From Streptomyces cyaneofuscatus (GTDB lineage Bacteria; Actinomycetota; Actinomycetes; Streptomycetales; Streptomycetaceae), in contig NZ_JOEM01000008.1 in assembly GCF_000718135.1 (NCBI RefSeq), positions 62,001-126,000 on the forward strand: 64,000 nt of DNA, read 5' to 3'. Under the pieces are notes generated by a model that ran no database searches, was not told where the DNA came from, and saw nothing but the letters and a program-made list of their open reading frames with translations. The position numbers and the translations under genes were made by a program. Shown here piece after piece: positions 44,835-53,550 of the stretch; positions within the stretch are counted from its first letter, which is position 1, and the number at the start of each line of letters is the position of its first letter.

Positions 44835-47255
44835 TTGACCTTCCGTAACCGCCTCAGACTGTTCGCGGTCTCCGGTCTCGCCCTGTTCACCGTGTCGGCG
44901 TCGCTGCCGCCGGCCGCCGCCTCCGGAGCGCCGGAGGCCCGGCATCCGTCGGGCGGCGGCCTCTCCGCCACCGTCCGGTACACGGAGTTCGGCATTCCGC
45001 ACATCGTGGCGAAGGACTACGCGAATCTGGGCTTCGGCACCGGCTGGGCGCAGGCCGCCGACCAGGTGTGCACGCTGGCGGACGGGTTCGTCACGGTACG
45101 CGGCGAGCGGTCGAAGTTCTTCGGCCCGGACGCGGCTCCGGACTTCTCCCTCTCCTCGGCGGCGAAGAACCTCTCCAGCGATCTGTACTTCCGGGGCGTC
45201 CGGGACAGCGGCACGGTGGAGAAGCTGCTGAAGGTCCCGGCCCCTGCGGGTCCGAGCCGGGACGCCAAGGAGTCGATGCGCGGATTCGCCGCCGGGTACA
45301 ACGCCTGGCTCAGGCAGAACCGCGACCGCATCACCGACCCCGCCTGCCGGGGCGCCTCCTGGGTGCGGCCGGTCACCGCGCTGGACGTGGCGGTACGGGG
45401 CTTCGCCCTGGCCGTGCTCGGCGGCCAGGGGCGCGGCATCGACGGCATCACCGCCGCCCAGCCCCCGACGGCCGCACCGCCCGCCGCCGGGGTCACCCCG
45501 AAGGAGGCGGCAGCGGCGGCCCAGCGGCTCCTCTCGACTCGACACGCCGACATGGGCTCCAACGCGGTCGCCTTCCGGGGGTCCACCACGGCGAACGGGC
45601 GCGGGCTGCTCCTCGGCAACCCGCACTATCCGTGGGACGGCGGCCGCCGCTTCTGGCAGTCGCAGCAGACGATCCCGGGCGAGCTGAACGTGGCGGGCGG
45701 ATCCCTGCTCGGCTCGACGACGGTCTCGATCGGGCACAACGCGGACGTGGCGTGGAGCCACACGGTGGCGACCGGCGTCACGCTGAATCTGCACCAGCTG
45801 ACCCTGGATCCGGCCGACCCCACGGTCTACCTGGTGGACGGGAAGCCGCAGCGGATGACGCAGCGCACGGTCACCGTGCCGGTGAAGGACGCCGCCCCGG
45901 TGGCCCGGACCCAGTGGTGGACCCGGTACGGCCCGGTGGTCACCTCGCTGGGGGCGGCGCTGCCGCTGCCCTGGACGGCGAGCACCGCGTACGCGCTCAA
46001 CGACCCGAACGCGGTGAACCTGCGCAGCGCCGACACCTCGCTCGGCTTCAGCAAGGCGCGCTCCACCGCCGGGATCGAGCGGGCGCTCCACCGTTCCCAA
46101 GGGCTGCCCTGGGTGAACACGATCGCCGCCGACCGGTCGGGGAACTCCTTCTTCTCCCAGTCGCAGGTTCTCCCGAGGATCACGGACGAGCTGGCGGCAC
46201 GCTGCTCGACCCCGCTGGGCCGGGCCACCTACCCGTCGGCCGGGCTCGCGGTGCTGGACGGGTCGAAGCAGGCGTGCGCGCTCGGCAGCGACCGGGACGC
46301 GGTGCAGCCGGGGATCTTCGGGCCGGGCCGGATGCCGACGCTGAAGAACACCCCGTACGTCGAGAACTCCAACGACAGCGCCTGGCTGACCAACGCCGAG
46401 CAGCCGCTGACCGGTTACGAGCGGGTCTTCGGCACCATCGCCACCCAGCGGTCCATCCGGACCCGGGGCGCGATCGAGGATGTCGCGGCGATGGCGGAGC
46501 GCGGGCGGCTGCGCGTCACGGACCTGGAGCGCCAGCAGCTCGCCAACCGGGCGCCGACCGGGGATCTGGTCGCGGTCGACGTGGCGAAGTGGTGCGCCGC
46601 CCTGCCCGGCGGGACCGCCGTGGGCAGCAACGGTTCGGCGGTCGACGTCTCGGAGGCCTGCCCGGTGGTGCGCCGGTGGGACCGGAGCGTGGACAGCGAC
46701 AGCCGGGGCGCGCTGCTCTTCGACCGGTTCTGGCGCAAGGCGGCGGCAGTGCCCGCGGCCGAGCTCTGGAAGGTGCCGTTCGACGCGGCCGATCCGGTAC
46801 GCACCCCGCGCGGCCTGAACACCGCCGCGCCCGGTGTGGGCAGGGCGCTGGCCGACACGGTGACGGAGCTGAAGGCGGCGGGCATCGCGCTCGACGCGCC
46901 TTTGGGTGAGCACCAGTTCGTCGTACGGAACGGGAAGCGCATCCCGGTCGGCGGAGGAACCGAGTCGCTCGGCATCTGGAACAAGATCGAGCCGGTGTGG
47001 AACCCGGCGGCGGGCGGCTACACCGAGGTGTCGGCCGGCTCCAGCTACATCCAGGCGGTCGGCTGGGACAGCAGCCGGTGCCCGGTGGCCCGGACGCTGC
47101 TCACGTACTCCCAGTCGTCGAACCCCAAGTCGCCGCACTACAGCGACCAGACGCGGCTGTTCTCGGGTGAGCGCTGGGTGACGTCCCGGTTCTGCGAGAA
47201 GGACATCGCCCGTTCGCCGCAGCTGCGGGTGGTGCGGGTGCACGAGCGGCGGTAG
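44835..47255 (+). CDS. Secreted penicillin acylase-family (Ntn) amidohydrolase
   Basis: 806 residues from TTG 44835, seven bases after GGGAGG. Signal peptide about 1-30. The N-terminal alpha chain starts GLSATVRYTEFGIPHIVAKDYANLGFGTGWAQAADQ; the precursor should self-cleave before Ser242 in ADMGSNAVAF, which becomes the catalytic N-terminal serine of the beta chain. GNPHYPW and NTIAADRSGN follow as in relatives. The spacing favours the acyl-homoserine lactone/aculeacin A acylase branch over true penicillin G acylases. It removes acyl chains from lactones, lipopeptides or similar amides. TTGACA upstream (about 44737) may be its -35 box. Confidence 0.88.
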   Translation: MTFRNRLRLFAVSGLALFTVSASLPPAAASGAPEARHPSGGGLSATVRYTEFGIPHIVAKDYANLGFGTGWAQAADQVCTLADGFVTVRGERSKFFGPDAAPDFSLSSAAKNLSSDLYFRGVRDSGTVEKLLKVPAPAGPSRDAKESMRGFAAGYNAWLRQNRDRITDPACRGASWVRPVTALDVAVRGFALAVLGGQGRGIDGITAAQPPTAAPPAAGVTPKEAAAAAQRLLSTRHADMGSNAVAFRGSTTANGRGLLLGNPHYPWDGGRRFWQSQQTIPGELNVAGGSLLGSTTVSIGHNADVAWSHTVATGVTLNLHQLTLDPADPTVYLVDGKPQRMTQRTVTVPVKDAAPVARTQWWTRYGPVVTSLGAALPLPWTASTAYALNDPNAVNLRSADTSLGFSKARSTAGIERALHRSQGLPWVNTIAADRSGNSFFSQSQVLPRITDELAARCSTPLGRATYPSAGLAVLDGSKQACALGSDRDAVQPGIFGPGRMPTLKNTPYVENSNDSAWLTNAEQPLTGYERVFGTIATQRSIRTRGAIEDVAAMAERGRLRVTDLERQQLANRAPTGDLVAVDVAKWCAALPGGTAVGSNGSAVDVSEACPVVRRWDRSVDSDSRGALLFDRFWRKAAAVPAAELWKVPFDAADPVRTPRGLNTAAPGVGRALADTVTELKAAGIALDAPLGEHQFVVRNGKRIPVGGGTESLGIWNKIEPVWNPAAGGYTEVSAGSSYIQAVGWDSSRCPVARTLLTYSQSSNPKSPHYSDQTRLFSGERWVTSRFCEKDIARSPQLRVVRVHERR

Positions 47256-47268
47256 GTGACGGTGGGAG

Positions 47269-47303
47269 CCGGGTCCGCGAGGGGGTGTCGCTCGCGGACC
47301 CGG
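47269..47303. terminator. Hairpin between convergent acylase and pentapeptide-repeat genes
   Basis: Perfect 13-bp arms 47269-47281 and 47291-47303 with a nine-base loop, 13 bases after the acylase stop. Confidence 0.7.
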
Positions 47304-47318
47304 TGCCGGATGCCCCGG

Positions 47319-48491
47319 TCACGGCATGGACCGCAGAGGCGGGTGCCGCGTCGTCATCCCTGAGGGCTGGAGCAGTGGCGGAGGTTCGGGGCCGGGATCC
47401 TCGGCGATCACGACACCGGCGGCCGCGTGGTCGAAGCCGGACGGCCAGTGCGTGTGCTCGCTGGCCACCGCGCCGGTCAGCCGTGCCTGGCGAAGGTCGG
47501 CCGTGCTCAGGTCGGAGCCCCGCAGATCGGCCAGGCGCAGGTCGGCGCGGCGGAGGACGGCGCCGCCCGCGTCGGCCTTGCGCAGGTTCGCCTCGCGGAG
47601 GTCGGCCTCGGTGAAGTCCGCGTCACGCAGGTCGGTTTCGACCAGCCGCGCGCCCCGCAGGTCGGCCAGGACGCAGCGTGCCCGGCGCAGGATCGCCGTC
47701 TTGAGGTCGGCGTGGCGCAGGTTGACCGAGACGAGGGACGCCTGTGTCAGGTTGGCGTGGTACAGGCCCGCCGCCTCCATGCAGGACCCGTCGAGGTTGA
47801 CCTCCAGCAGCCACAGCCCGTCGCAGTCGGCCCGGCGCAGGTCCGTGACACCGAGGTTCACCCAGGACTGCTTGCGGGGTTGCTGCAACAGCACGCCCAG
47901 CCCGGTCAGCGCCACCTGGGCGTCGGCGGCACGGACCTCCAGCGGGACGACGTCGTTGATGGGCGCGTCCCTCGCCGGGGCTTGCCGTCCGGCGGGCGGC
48001 CAGGGCAGGTGCGTACGCAGGTAGGCGGCCTGGATGGAGATGACGGCCTCGCGGTCCCGGGCGGAGTGCTCCGCGATGCGCCACAGCGCGTGGAGACCGC
48101 CGATGCGTGTTTCCAGCTTGTCGCTGCCGAGCTGATCGACGGCCCTGCTGAACCGGTCGGTGACGTAGCCCTCCTGGGTGGCGCGCAAGCCGTCCTGGCT
48201 GACCCGCAGTTGCCTCCAGGTGGCGTACGCGCCGAACAGCACGACCATGCCGCCCACGGCCTGAAGCAGGGTCGTGCGGACGTCGTTCACCGCCTTCAGC
48301 CGGTCCTGCGCGGCGACGCTCGCCCCGGCGAGGTCGTGGTCGACCACCACGCCCGGCAGGGCGACGAGCACCGCGCCGAGGACGGCCGCCGCCGCTGTGC
48401 CGGCGAGCAGGGCCGCGAGCGCGTGATGCCTGGCCGGCCGGTCGCGCCACGGTCTGCGACCGCGGTCCGGCTCCCCCGTGTCCATGGGCAT
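47319..48491 (-). CDS. Membrane-anchored pentapeptide-repeat protein
   Basis: 390 residues. Two N-terminal transmembrane helices (about 24-50 and 75-92) precede a helical linker (about 95-150) and a pentapeptide-repeat beta-helix (about 215-345) with many A(D/N)LRxA-type units such as ADLRGARLVETDLRDADFTEA (shortened here by the 20-residue limit). The cytoplasmic repeat domain would form a right-handed quadrilateral helix. The role is unknown; family members include scaffolds and topoisomerase-protecting proteins, but the membrane anchor argues against the latter. Confidence 0.85.
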   Translation of the reverse strand: MPMDTGEPDRGRRPWRDRPARHHALAALLAGTAAAAVLGAVLVALPGVVVDHDLAGASVAAQDRLKAVNDVRTTLLQAVGGMVVLFGAYATWRQLRVSQDGLRATQEGYVTDRFSRAVDQLGSDKLETRIGGLHALWRIAEHSARDREAVISIQAAYLRTHLPWPPAGRQAPARDAPINDVVPLEVRAADAQVALTGLGVLLQQPRKQSWVNLGVTDLRRADCDGLWLLEVNLDGSCMEAAGLYHANLTQASLVSVNLRHADLKTAILRRARCVLADLRGARLVETDLRDADFTEADLREANLRKADAGGAVLRRADLRLADLRGSDLSTADLRQARLTGAVASEHTHWPSGFDHAAAGVVIAEDPGPEPPPLLQPSGMTTRHPPLRSMP

Positions 48492-48549
48492 GGGAGCCTA
48501 GGCGCCGCCCGGAAGACGATCAAGATGTTTGACGTGGAGCGGCGGCGCT

Positions 48550-50100
48550 CTACAGGGGGCGTGAGTGCCCCTCCCAGTACGGTTCGCGCAGCCGCCGTTT
48601 GTAGAGCTTGCCGTTGGGATCGCGGGGCATCGCGGCGATGAAGTCGATACTGCGGGGGCGTTTGTAGCCGGCGAGCCGCTCCTCGCAGTGGGCGAGGATC
48701 TCGGCGGCGAGCGCGTCCCCGGCCTCGTACCCCTCGGCCGGTTCGACGACGGCCTTGACCTCCTCGCCCCGGTCGGCGTGCGGGATGCCGAAGGCGGCGG
48801 CGTCCGCGACGGCGGGGTGGGTGAGGAGAGCGGACTCGATCTCGGCGGGGTAGATGTTCACGCCACCCGCGATGATCATGTCGATCTTGCGGTCGCGGAG
48901 AAAGAGATAGCCGTCCGCGTCCAGGACACCGAGGTCGCCAACGGTGAAGAAGTCGCCGATGCGGTTCGTGCGGGTCTTGGTCTCGTCCTTGTGGTAGCTG
49001 AAGCCACCGGTGCTCATCTTCATGTAGACCGTGCCGAGTTGACCCGCCGGCAGCCGGTTTCCGTCGTCGTCGAAGACGGCGAGTTCGCTGATCGGCCAGG
49101 CCTTGCCCACGGTGCCGGGCTTCTTCAGCCACTCCTCGGCGGTGGCGAAGGCGCCGCCGCCCTCGCTGGCCGCGTAGTACTCCTCGACGCAGCTCCCCCA
49201 CCAGTCGATCATGGCGCGTTTCACGTGGTCGGGGCAGGGCGCGGCCCCGTGGATCGCATGGCGCATGGAGGAGACGTCGTAACGGGCCTTCACCTCGTCG
49301 GGCAGCGCGAGCAGCCGGTGGAACTGGGTCGGGACCATGTGCGTGTGGGTGCAGCGGTGGGTGTCGATGAGGCGGAGCATCTCGTCGGGCGACCAGCCGT
49401 CCATCAGGACGAGCGGGTGTCCTATGTGGAGGGCGGCGCTCGCGAATTGGAGCACTGCCGTGTGGTAGAGCGGCGAGCAGACCAGGTGGACGTTGTCGTC
49501 GAACGGCCGGATGCCGAAGATGCCGAGGAAGCCGCCGAGGTACGTCTCCTCCGGGAGCTTGCCGGGCAGGGGGCGCCGGATGCCGCGCGGGCGGCCGGTG
49601 GTGCCCGAGGTGTAGTTCATGACCCAGCCGAGGGTGCGGTCCTCGGGCGGGGTGGCGGGGTGGCCGTCGAGCAGGTCGGCGTACGGGCGGCAGCCGGGGA
49701 CGGTGCCCACGGTGTAGCGGTGGCTCTCCGGGAGCCCTGCCTCGTCGGCGGCTGCCGTCGCGGCGGCGGCGAAGCGTTCGTGGGTGATGAGGACGCGGGC
49801 GCCCGAGTCGGCGACGATCCAGGCGATCTCGGGGCCGACGAGGTGGTGGTTGACCGGCACCAGGTAGAAGCCGGCCTGGGAGGCGGCGAGGTGGGCGGTG
49901 AGCAGCTCGGTGCCGTTGGGCAGGACGACGGCGAACGCGTCCCCTTCGCTCATCCCGGCCGCGCGCAGCCCGTGGACCATGCGGTTGACGTCGGCGTGCA
50001 GCCTCCCCGCGCTCCACTCCTCGCCGCCGGGCGCGACGAGCACGGTCCGGTGGGGGTCGGCGGCGGCCTGGGCCCAGAAGCCGTTGGGCGGCTGGTTCAC
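48550..50100 (-). CDS. Acyl-CoA synthetase in operon with a nitronate monooxygenase
   Basis: 516 residues from GTG 50100, which overlaps the stop of the upstream flavoprotein gene as GTGA. P-loop MNYTSGTTGRPRGI, A5 EEYYAASEGGGAF, A8 DRKIDMIIAGGVNIYPAEIE, lysine region PRDPNGKLYKRRLRE. Resembles the mycobacterial FadD4-like group. With the flavoprotein it lies downstream of operator copy 2, so it probably activates a substrate of the same regulon as the thiolase cluster. Confidence 0.9.
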   Translation of the reverse strand: MNQPPNGFWAQAAADPHRTVLVAPGGEEWSAGRLHADVNRMVHGLRAAGMSEGDAFAVVLPNGTELLTAHLAASQAGFYLVPVNHHLVGPEIAWIVADSGARVLITHERFAAAATAAADEAGLPESHRYTVGTVPGCRPYADLLDGHPATPPEDRTLGWVMNYTSGTTGRPRGIRRPLPGKLPEETYLGGFLGIFGIRPFDDNVHLVCSPLYHTAVLQFASAALHIGHPLVLMDGWSPDEMLRLIDTHRCTHTHMVPTQFHRLLALPDEVKARYDVSSMRHAIHGAAPCPDHVKRAMIDWWGSCVEEYYAASEGGGAFATAEEWLKKPGTVGKAWPISELAVFDDDGNRLPAGQLGTVYMKMSTGGFSYHKDETKTRTNRIGDFFTVGDLGVLDADGYLFLRDRKIDMIIAGGVNIYPAEIESALLTHPAVADAAAFGIPHADRGEEVKAVVEPAEGYEAGDALAAEILAHCEERLAGYKRPRSIDFIAAMPRDPNGKLYKRRLREPYWEGHSRPL

Positions 50101-51206
50101 GTGGCGCTCCTTCCGGCGATGCGGTTGATGCGGGTGACGGCCCGTTCGAAGCCGCGCGTCAGGTCCTCGACGACCGCCTGGACGCTGCGTTCACTGGTCA
50201 TCCGGCCGACGATCTGCCCGACGGGGGTGCCGAGCAGCTCCCCGACCTCGTACTTCTGGATCCGGGAGACGGCTTCCGCGACCAGCAGCCCCTGGAGCGG
50301 CATGGGCAGGGTGCCGGGTCCGGCCGGGTCGTCCCAGGCGTCGGTCCATGCGGTACGGAGCTGGCGTGCGGGCTTGCCCGTCAGGGCGCGGGAGCGGACG
50401 GTGTCGCCGGATCCGGCGGCGAGGAGTTTGCGGGTGAGGGCGGCCGAGTGGAGTTCGGCCTCCTCGGTGGTGAGCCAGAGGGAGCCGAGCCAGACGCCCT
50501 GGGCACCGAGGGCGAGCCCGGCGGCGGCCTGTTCGCCGCTGCCGATGCCTCCGGCGGCCAGCACGGGCAGCGGGGCGACGGCCTCCACGACTTCGGGGAC
50601 GAGCACCATGGAGCCGATCTCGCCGGTGTGGCCGCCCGCCTCGTACCCCTGGGCGACGACGACGTCGATGCCTGCCGCCGCGTGTCGGCGGGCGTGTTCG
50701 GCGCTTCCGGCGAGGGCGGCGACGGGGACCCCGTGGGCGTGGGCGCGCTCGATGACGTCGGCGGGCGGGGAGCCGAGAGCGTTGGCGAGGAGCTTGATCG
50801 GATAGTCGAAGGCCACGTCCAACTGGTTGCGGGCGACCTCCTCCATCCAGCCGGTGATGCGCCAGCCGGACGCCTCCCCCTCGGCGAGTTCGGGCACGCC
50901 GTAGCGGGTGAGGACTTCCTGGACGAACCCCCGGTGCGTGTCCGGGATCATCCCCTCGACGTCGGCCTCGGTGACGCCTTCCACCTTCTTGGCCGGCATG
51001 ACGACATCGAGGCCGTACGGCTTGCCGTCGGCGAGCTTGTCCAGCCGGTCCAGGTCCCGGGCCAGCTCTTGCGGGTCGGTGTAACGGACCGCGCCGAGCA
51101 CGCCGAAGCCGCCGGCTCTGCTGATGGCGGCCGCGACGGCGGGGAACGGCGTGAAGCCGAAGATGGCGTGCTCGATGCCCAGTTCTCTGCTCAGCTCCGT
51201 CTCCAT
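50097..51206 (-). CDS. FMN-dependent nitronate monooxygenase-like protein
   Basis: 369 residues, TIM-barrel flavoprotein of the 2-nitropropane dioxygenase family: AISRAGGFGVLGAV at the N-terminal FMN loop, KPYGLDVVMP, catalytic-type His in EAGGHTGEIGSM, PVLAAGGIGSG and GAQGVWLGSLWL for phosphate binding. It resembles the Mycobacterium Rv1533-type proteins more than classical nitronate monooxygenases; some family members act as dehydrogenases or reductases on CoA thioesters. Leads an operon with the acyl-CoA synthetase and carries operator copy 2 upstream. Confidence 0.85.
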   Translation of the reverse strand: METELSRELGIEHAIFGFTPFPAVAAAISRAGGFGVLGAVRYTDPQELARDLDRLDKLADGKPYGLDVVMPAKKVEGVTEADVEGMIPDTHRGFVQEVLTRYGVPELAEGEASGWRITGWMEEVARNQLDVAFDYPIKLLANALGSPPADVIERAHAHGVPVAALAGSAEHARRHAAAGIDVVVAQGYEAGGHTGEIGSMVLVPEVVEAVAPLPVLAAGGIGSGEQAAAGLALGAQGVWLGSLWLTTEEAELHSAALTRKLLAAGSGDTVRSRALTGKPARQLRTAWTDAWDDPAGPGTLPMPLQGLLVAEAVSRIQKYEVGELLGTPVGQIVGRMTSERSVQAVVEDLTRGFERAVTRINRIAGRSAT

Positions 51207-51246
51207 GGGCGGCAGGATGCCGCAGCCGGACGGACGAGGGAAGAGA

Positions 51247-51273
51247 TTTTCTGATGCAGTGTCAGATTCTTTG
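51247..51273. promoter_or_regulatory. Operator copy 2: TTTTCTGA-N7-TCAGATTCTTT
   Basis: Inner palindrome TCTGA-N7-TCAGA (51250-51266), spacer TGCAGTG. Left flank TTT and right flank TTCTTT are identical to copy 1 at 32177. It lies 41 bases upstream of the nitronate monooxygenase ATG. Confidence 0.7.
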
Positions 51274-51427
51274 CGGGCCCGGAGGCGTACGGGACGGCGG
51301 GGGCGACAGTAATCTCTGCGGCGGCAGGAACTTTCACTGCTCGGCGAGATTTCGGAAGTTACTTTCGCGCCGGGGCGCTCGCGGGCTCAGCCCTCGGGGC
51401 GGCTCCGGGCACGGGAAGGGGTTGCGG

Positions 51428-53320
51428 ATGACCGGGTACGCGGCGGAGAACGGGGACAAGGCGGCAGGCGGGCTCCCGCAGGGCACCGGGAGCGGCATCG
51501 GCCGCCGGCGCCTCGGCGGCGGGATACTGGCGCTGGGCGGCGCACTCGCCCTGGCGCCGATCCCCCTGGCCGGGGCGGCCGAACGGGGCGCGCCGGGCAG
51601 CGGCCCGGTGACGGCGGACGCGGGAGCGAGCATGGGATCAAGGGCGCGGCCCGAGCGGCGGCCCACGTTGCGGCGGGGCACCGCCGCCCGCGCGGGGCTG
51701 CTCCAGGGGCCGCTGGACCAGCTGGTCCGGGAGGCGGAGGCGTACCTCGCCGACTCCCCCAAGCACCCCTGGTACGCGGGGGCGGTGCTGCTCGCCGGGC
51801 GGGGCGGCACGGTGGCGCTGCACCGGCCGATCGGCCAGGCGGTGCGCTACGCGGCGTACGACGAGAGCACGGACACCGGGGTGGAGTTCCCGGCGGAGCA
51901 GCAGATCGCGATGGCCGAGGACACCGTCTTCGACCTGGCCTCGATCTCCAAGCTGTTCACCTCGATCCTGGCGGTGCAGCAGATCGAGCGCGGCGCGCTG
52001 GAGCTGGAGGCCACCGTGGCCTCGTACCTCCCGGACTTCGCGGGCGGCGGCAAGCAGGCCGTCACGGTCCGTCAGCTGCTCACCCACACCTCGGGTTTCC
52101 GGTCCTGGATCCCGCTCTACCAGGAGCCGACCCGGGAGGGGAAGCTCCGGATGCTCTGGAACGAGGTCCCGGCGTCCGCCCCCGGCAGCGCCTACCTCTA
52201 CTCCGACCTCAATCTGATCTCGCTGCAACTGATCCTGGAGGAGATCACCGGCCGCACTCTGGATGCCCTGCTCCGCGACGAGATCACCGCTCCACTCGGG
52301 ATGCACCGCACGCGCTACAACCCGCCCGCCTCCTGGAAGCCGAAGATCGCGGCCACCGAGGACGCCCGGCTGCCGTGGTCCGGCCTGGAACGCGGCCTGG
52401 TCTGGGGCGAGGTGCACGACGAGAACGCCTACAGCTTCGACGGGGTGGCCGGTCACGCCGGGGTGTTCTCCTGCACCTGGGACCTGGCGGTCCTCGCCCG
52501 CACGCTGCTCAACGGCGGGGTCTACGGCCGCTCCCGCATCCTCTCCGAGGACTCCGTCGACCTCCTCTTCACCGACTTCAACACCGCGTTCCCCGGCGAC
52601 GAGCACGGCCTCGGCTTCGAGCTCTACCAGCACTGGTACATGGGCGCGATGGCCACCCCGCGCTCGGCGGGCCACACCGGGTTCACCGGGACCAGCCTGG
52701 TGCTCGACCCGTCGACCGACACGTTCCTGATCGTGCTGGGCAACTCGGTCCATCCGGTACGGAGCTGGCGCTCGGGCAGCGCGCCCCGGGTGGCGACCGC
52801 CAACCAGCTGGCCCGGGCCGTCCCGGTCCGGCCGGAGCGGGGGCGGACCGCCTGGTTCTCCGGGATGGCGAGCGCGTCGACCGCCACGCTCACCCTGCCG
52901 GTCCTGCGCCTGGCCTCCGCACGCTCCCGGCTGGAGTGCGCCCTGTGGTGGGACACCGAACCCGGCGCCGACCGGCTGGTGCTGGAGGTGTCGGCGGGCG
53001 GGCAGTGGCAGCCGGTGCCGTTCACCACCGTGGGCCCGGGCCCCGGCCACCACCGCCCGGACCCGCGCCCGCACCCGGAGGGCTGGGTCTCCGGCTGGTC
53101 GGGGCGGGCGTGGCACAAGCTGGAGGCGGATCTGTCGGCCTGGCGCGGCAAGGGCGTCCAGCTGCGGTGGCGGTACACCACGGACCAGCTGTACGTGGGG
53201 CGCGGCGCGTATGTGGACTCCCTGCGGGTGCGGGACGGCTCCGCCACGGTCTTCGACTCCGGCCGGCCCCGGGACGCGGGGCGGATCGCGGCGGCGGGCT
53301 GGGTGCTGTCGGCCGACTGA
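51428..53320 (+). CDS. Secreted serine hydrolase (beta-lactamase family) with C-terminal beta-sandwich domain
   Basis: 630 residues from ATG 51428 with GAAGGGG upstream. The signal GIGRRRLGGGILALGGAL resembles a Tat signal (twin Arg followed by a hydrophobic stretch). Serine hydrolase core (about 100-450): nucleophile SISK in DLASISKLF, YSDLN and GHTGFTG motifs, LLTHTSGFRSW. The C-terminal part (about 480-630) is a jelly-roll-like domain (TLTLPVLRLASARSRLECALWW, LRWRYTTDQLYVGRGAYVDSLRV) as found in bacterial peptidases, probably for binding. Peptidoglycan or D-amino-acid substrates are possible; unproven. Confidence 0.87.
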   Translation: MTGYAAENGDKAAGGLPQGTGSGIGRRRLGGGILALGGALALAPIPLAGAAERGAPGSGPVTADAGASMGSRARPERRPTLRRGTAARAGLLQGPLDQLVREAEAYLADSPKHPWYAGAVLLAGRGGTVALHRPIGQAVRYAAYDESTDTGVEFPAEQQIAMAEDTVFDLASISKLFTSILAVQQIERGALELEATVASYLPDFAGGGKQAVTVRQLLTHTSGFRSWIPLYQEPTREGKLRMLWNEVPASAPGSAYLYSDLNLISLQLILEEITGRTLDALLRDEITAPLGMHRTRYNPPASWKPKIAATEDARLPWSGLERGLVWGEVHDENAYSFDGVAGHAGVFSCTWDLAVLARTLLNGGVYGRSRILSEDSVDLLFTDFNTAFPGDEHGLGFELYQHWYMGAMATPRSAGHTGFTGTSLVLDPSTDTFLIVLGNSVHPVRSWRSGSAPRVATANQLARAVPVRPERGRTAWFSGMASASTATLTLPVLRLASARSRLECALWWDTEPGADRLVLEVSAGGQWQPVPFTTVGPGPGHHRPDPRPHPEGWVSGWSGRAWHKLEADLSAWRGKGVQLRWRYTTDQLYVGRGAYVDSLRVRDGSATVFDSGRPRDAGRIAAAGWVLSAD

Positions 53321-53496
53321 GCGGCGGGCGGGGCGGCGGTGCGCGTGGTGGGCTGTTGCGCGCCGCCGGCTGCCGACAGAATGGCAGCACCGTTCCGCCC
53401 AGGGGTTGTTGGACGTCGCCGGGCCCCGTCCGGAGCGCGGCCCAAATGCCGCCCGACGCGCGCGCCCCCCAGGGCCGACCTCAGGAGGCACACCCC

Positions 53497-53550
53497 ATGA
53501 GCAGCATTCCGGCGGGCACCGCCCCCGCTCCCCGGCCGGCCTCCCGGTGA
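53497..53550 (+). CDS. 17-codon leader ORF overlapping the SGNH hydrolase start
   Basis: ATG 53497 follows a perfect AGGAGG (53483-53488) by eight bases and reads MSSIPAGTAPAPRPASR before TGA 53548-53550. Its stop overlaps GTG 53547 of the SGNH hydrolase, which has no ribosome site of its own, in a GTGA arrangement. Either a translationally coupled leader peptide or the real N-terminus of the hydrolase separated from the rest by a frameshift. Confidence 0.55.
   Translation: MSSIPAGTAPAPRPASR

Noticed and set aside
44808..47243. Long minus-strand open frame across the penicillin acylase-family gene
   Set aside because: Translation is His/Arg/Pro-rich without domains; it is the antisense of a clear Ntn hydrolase.
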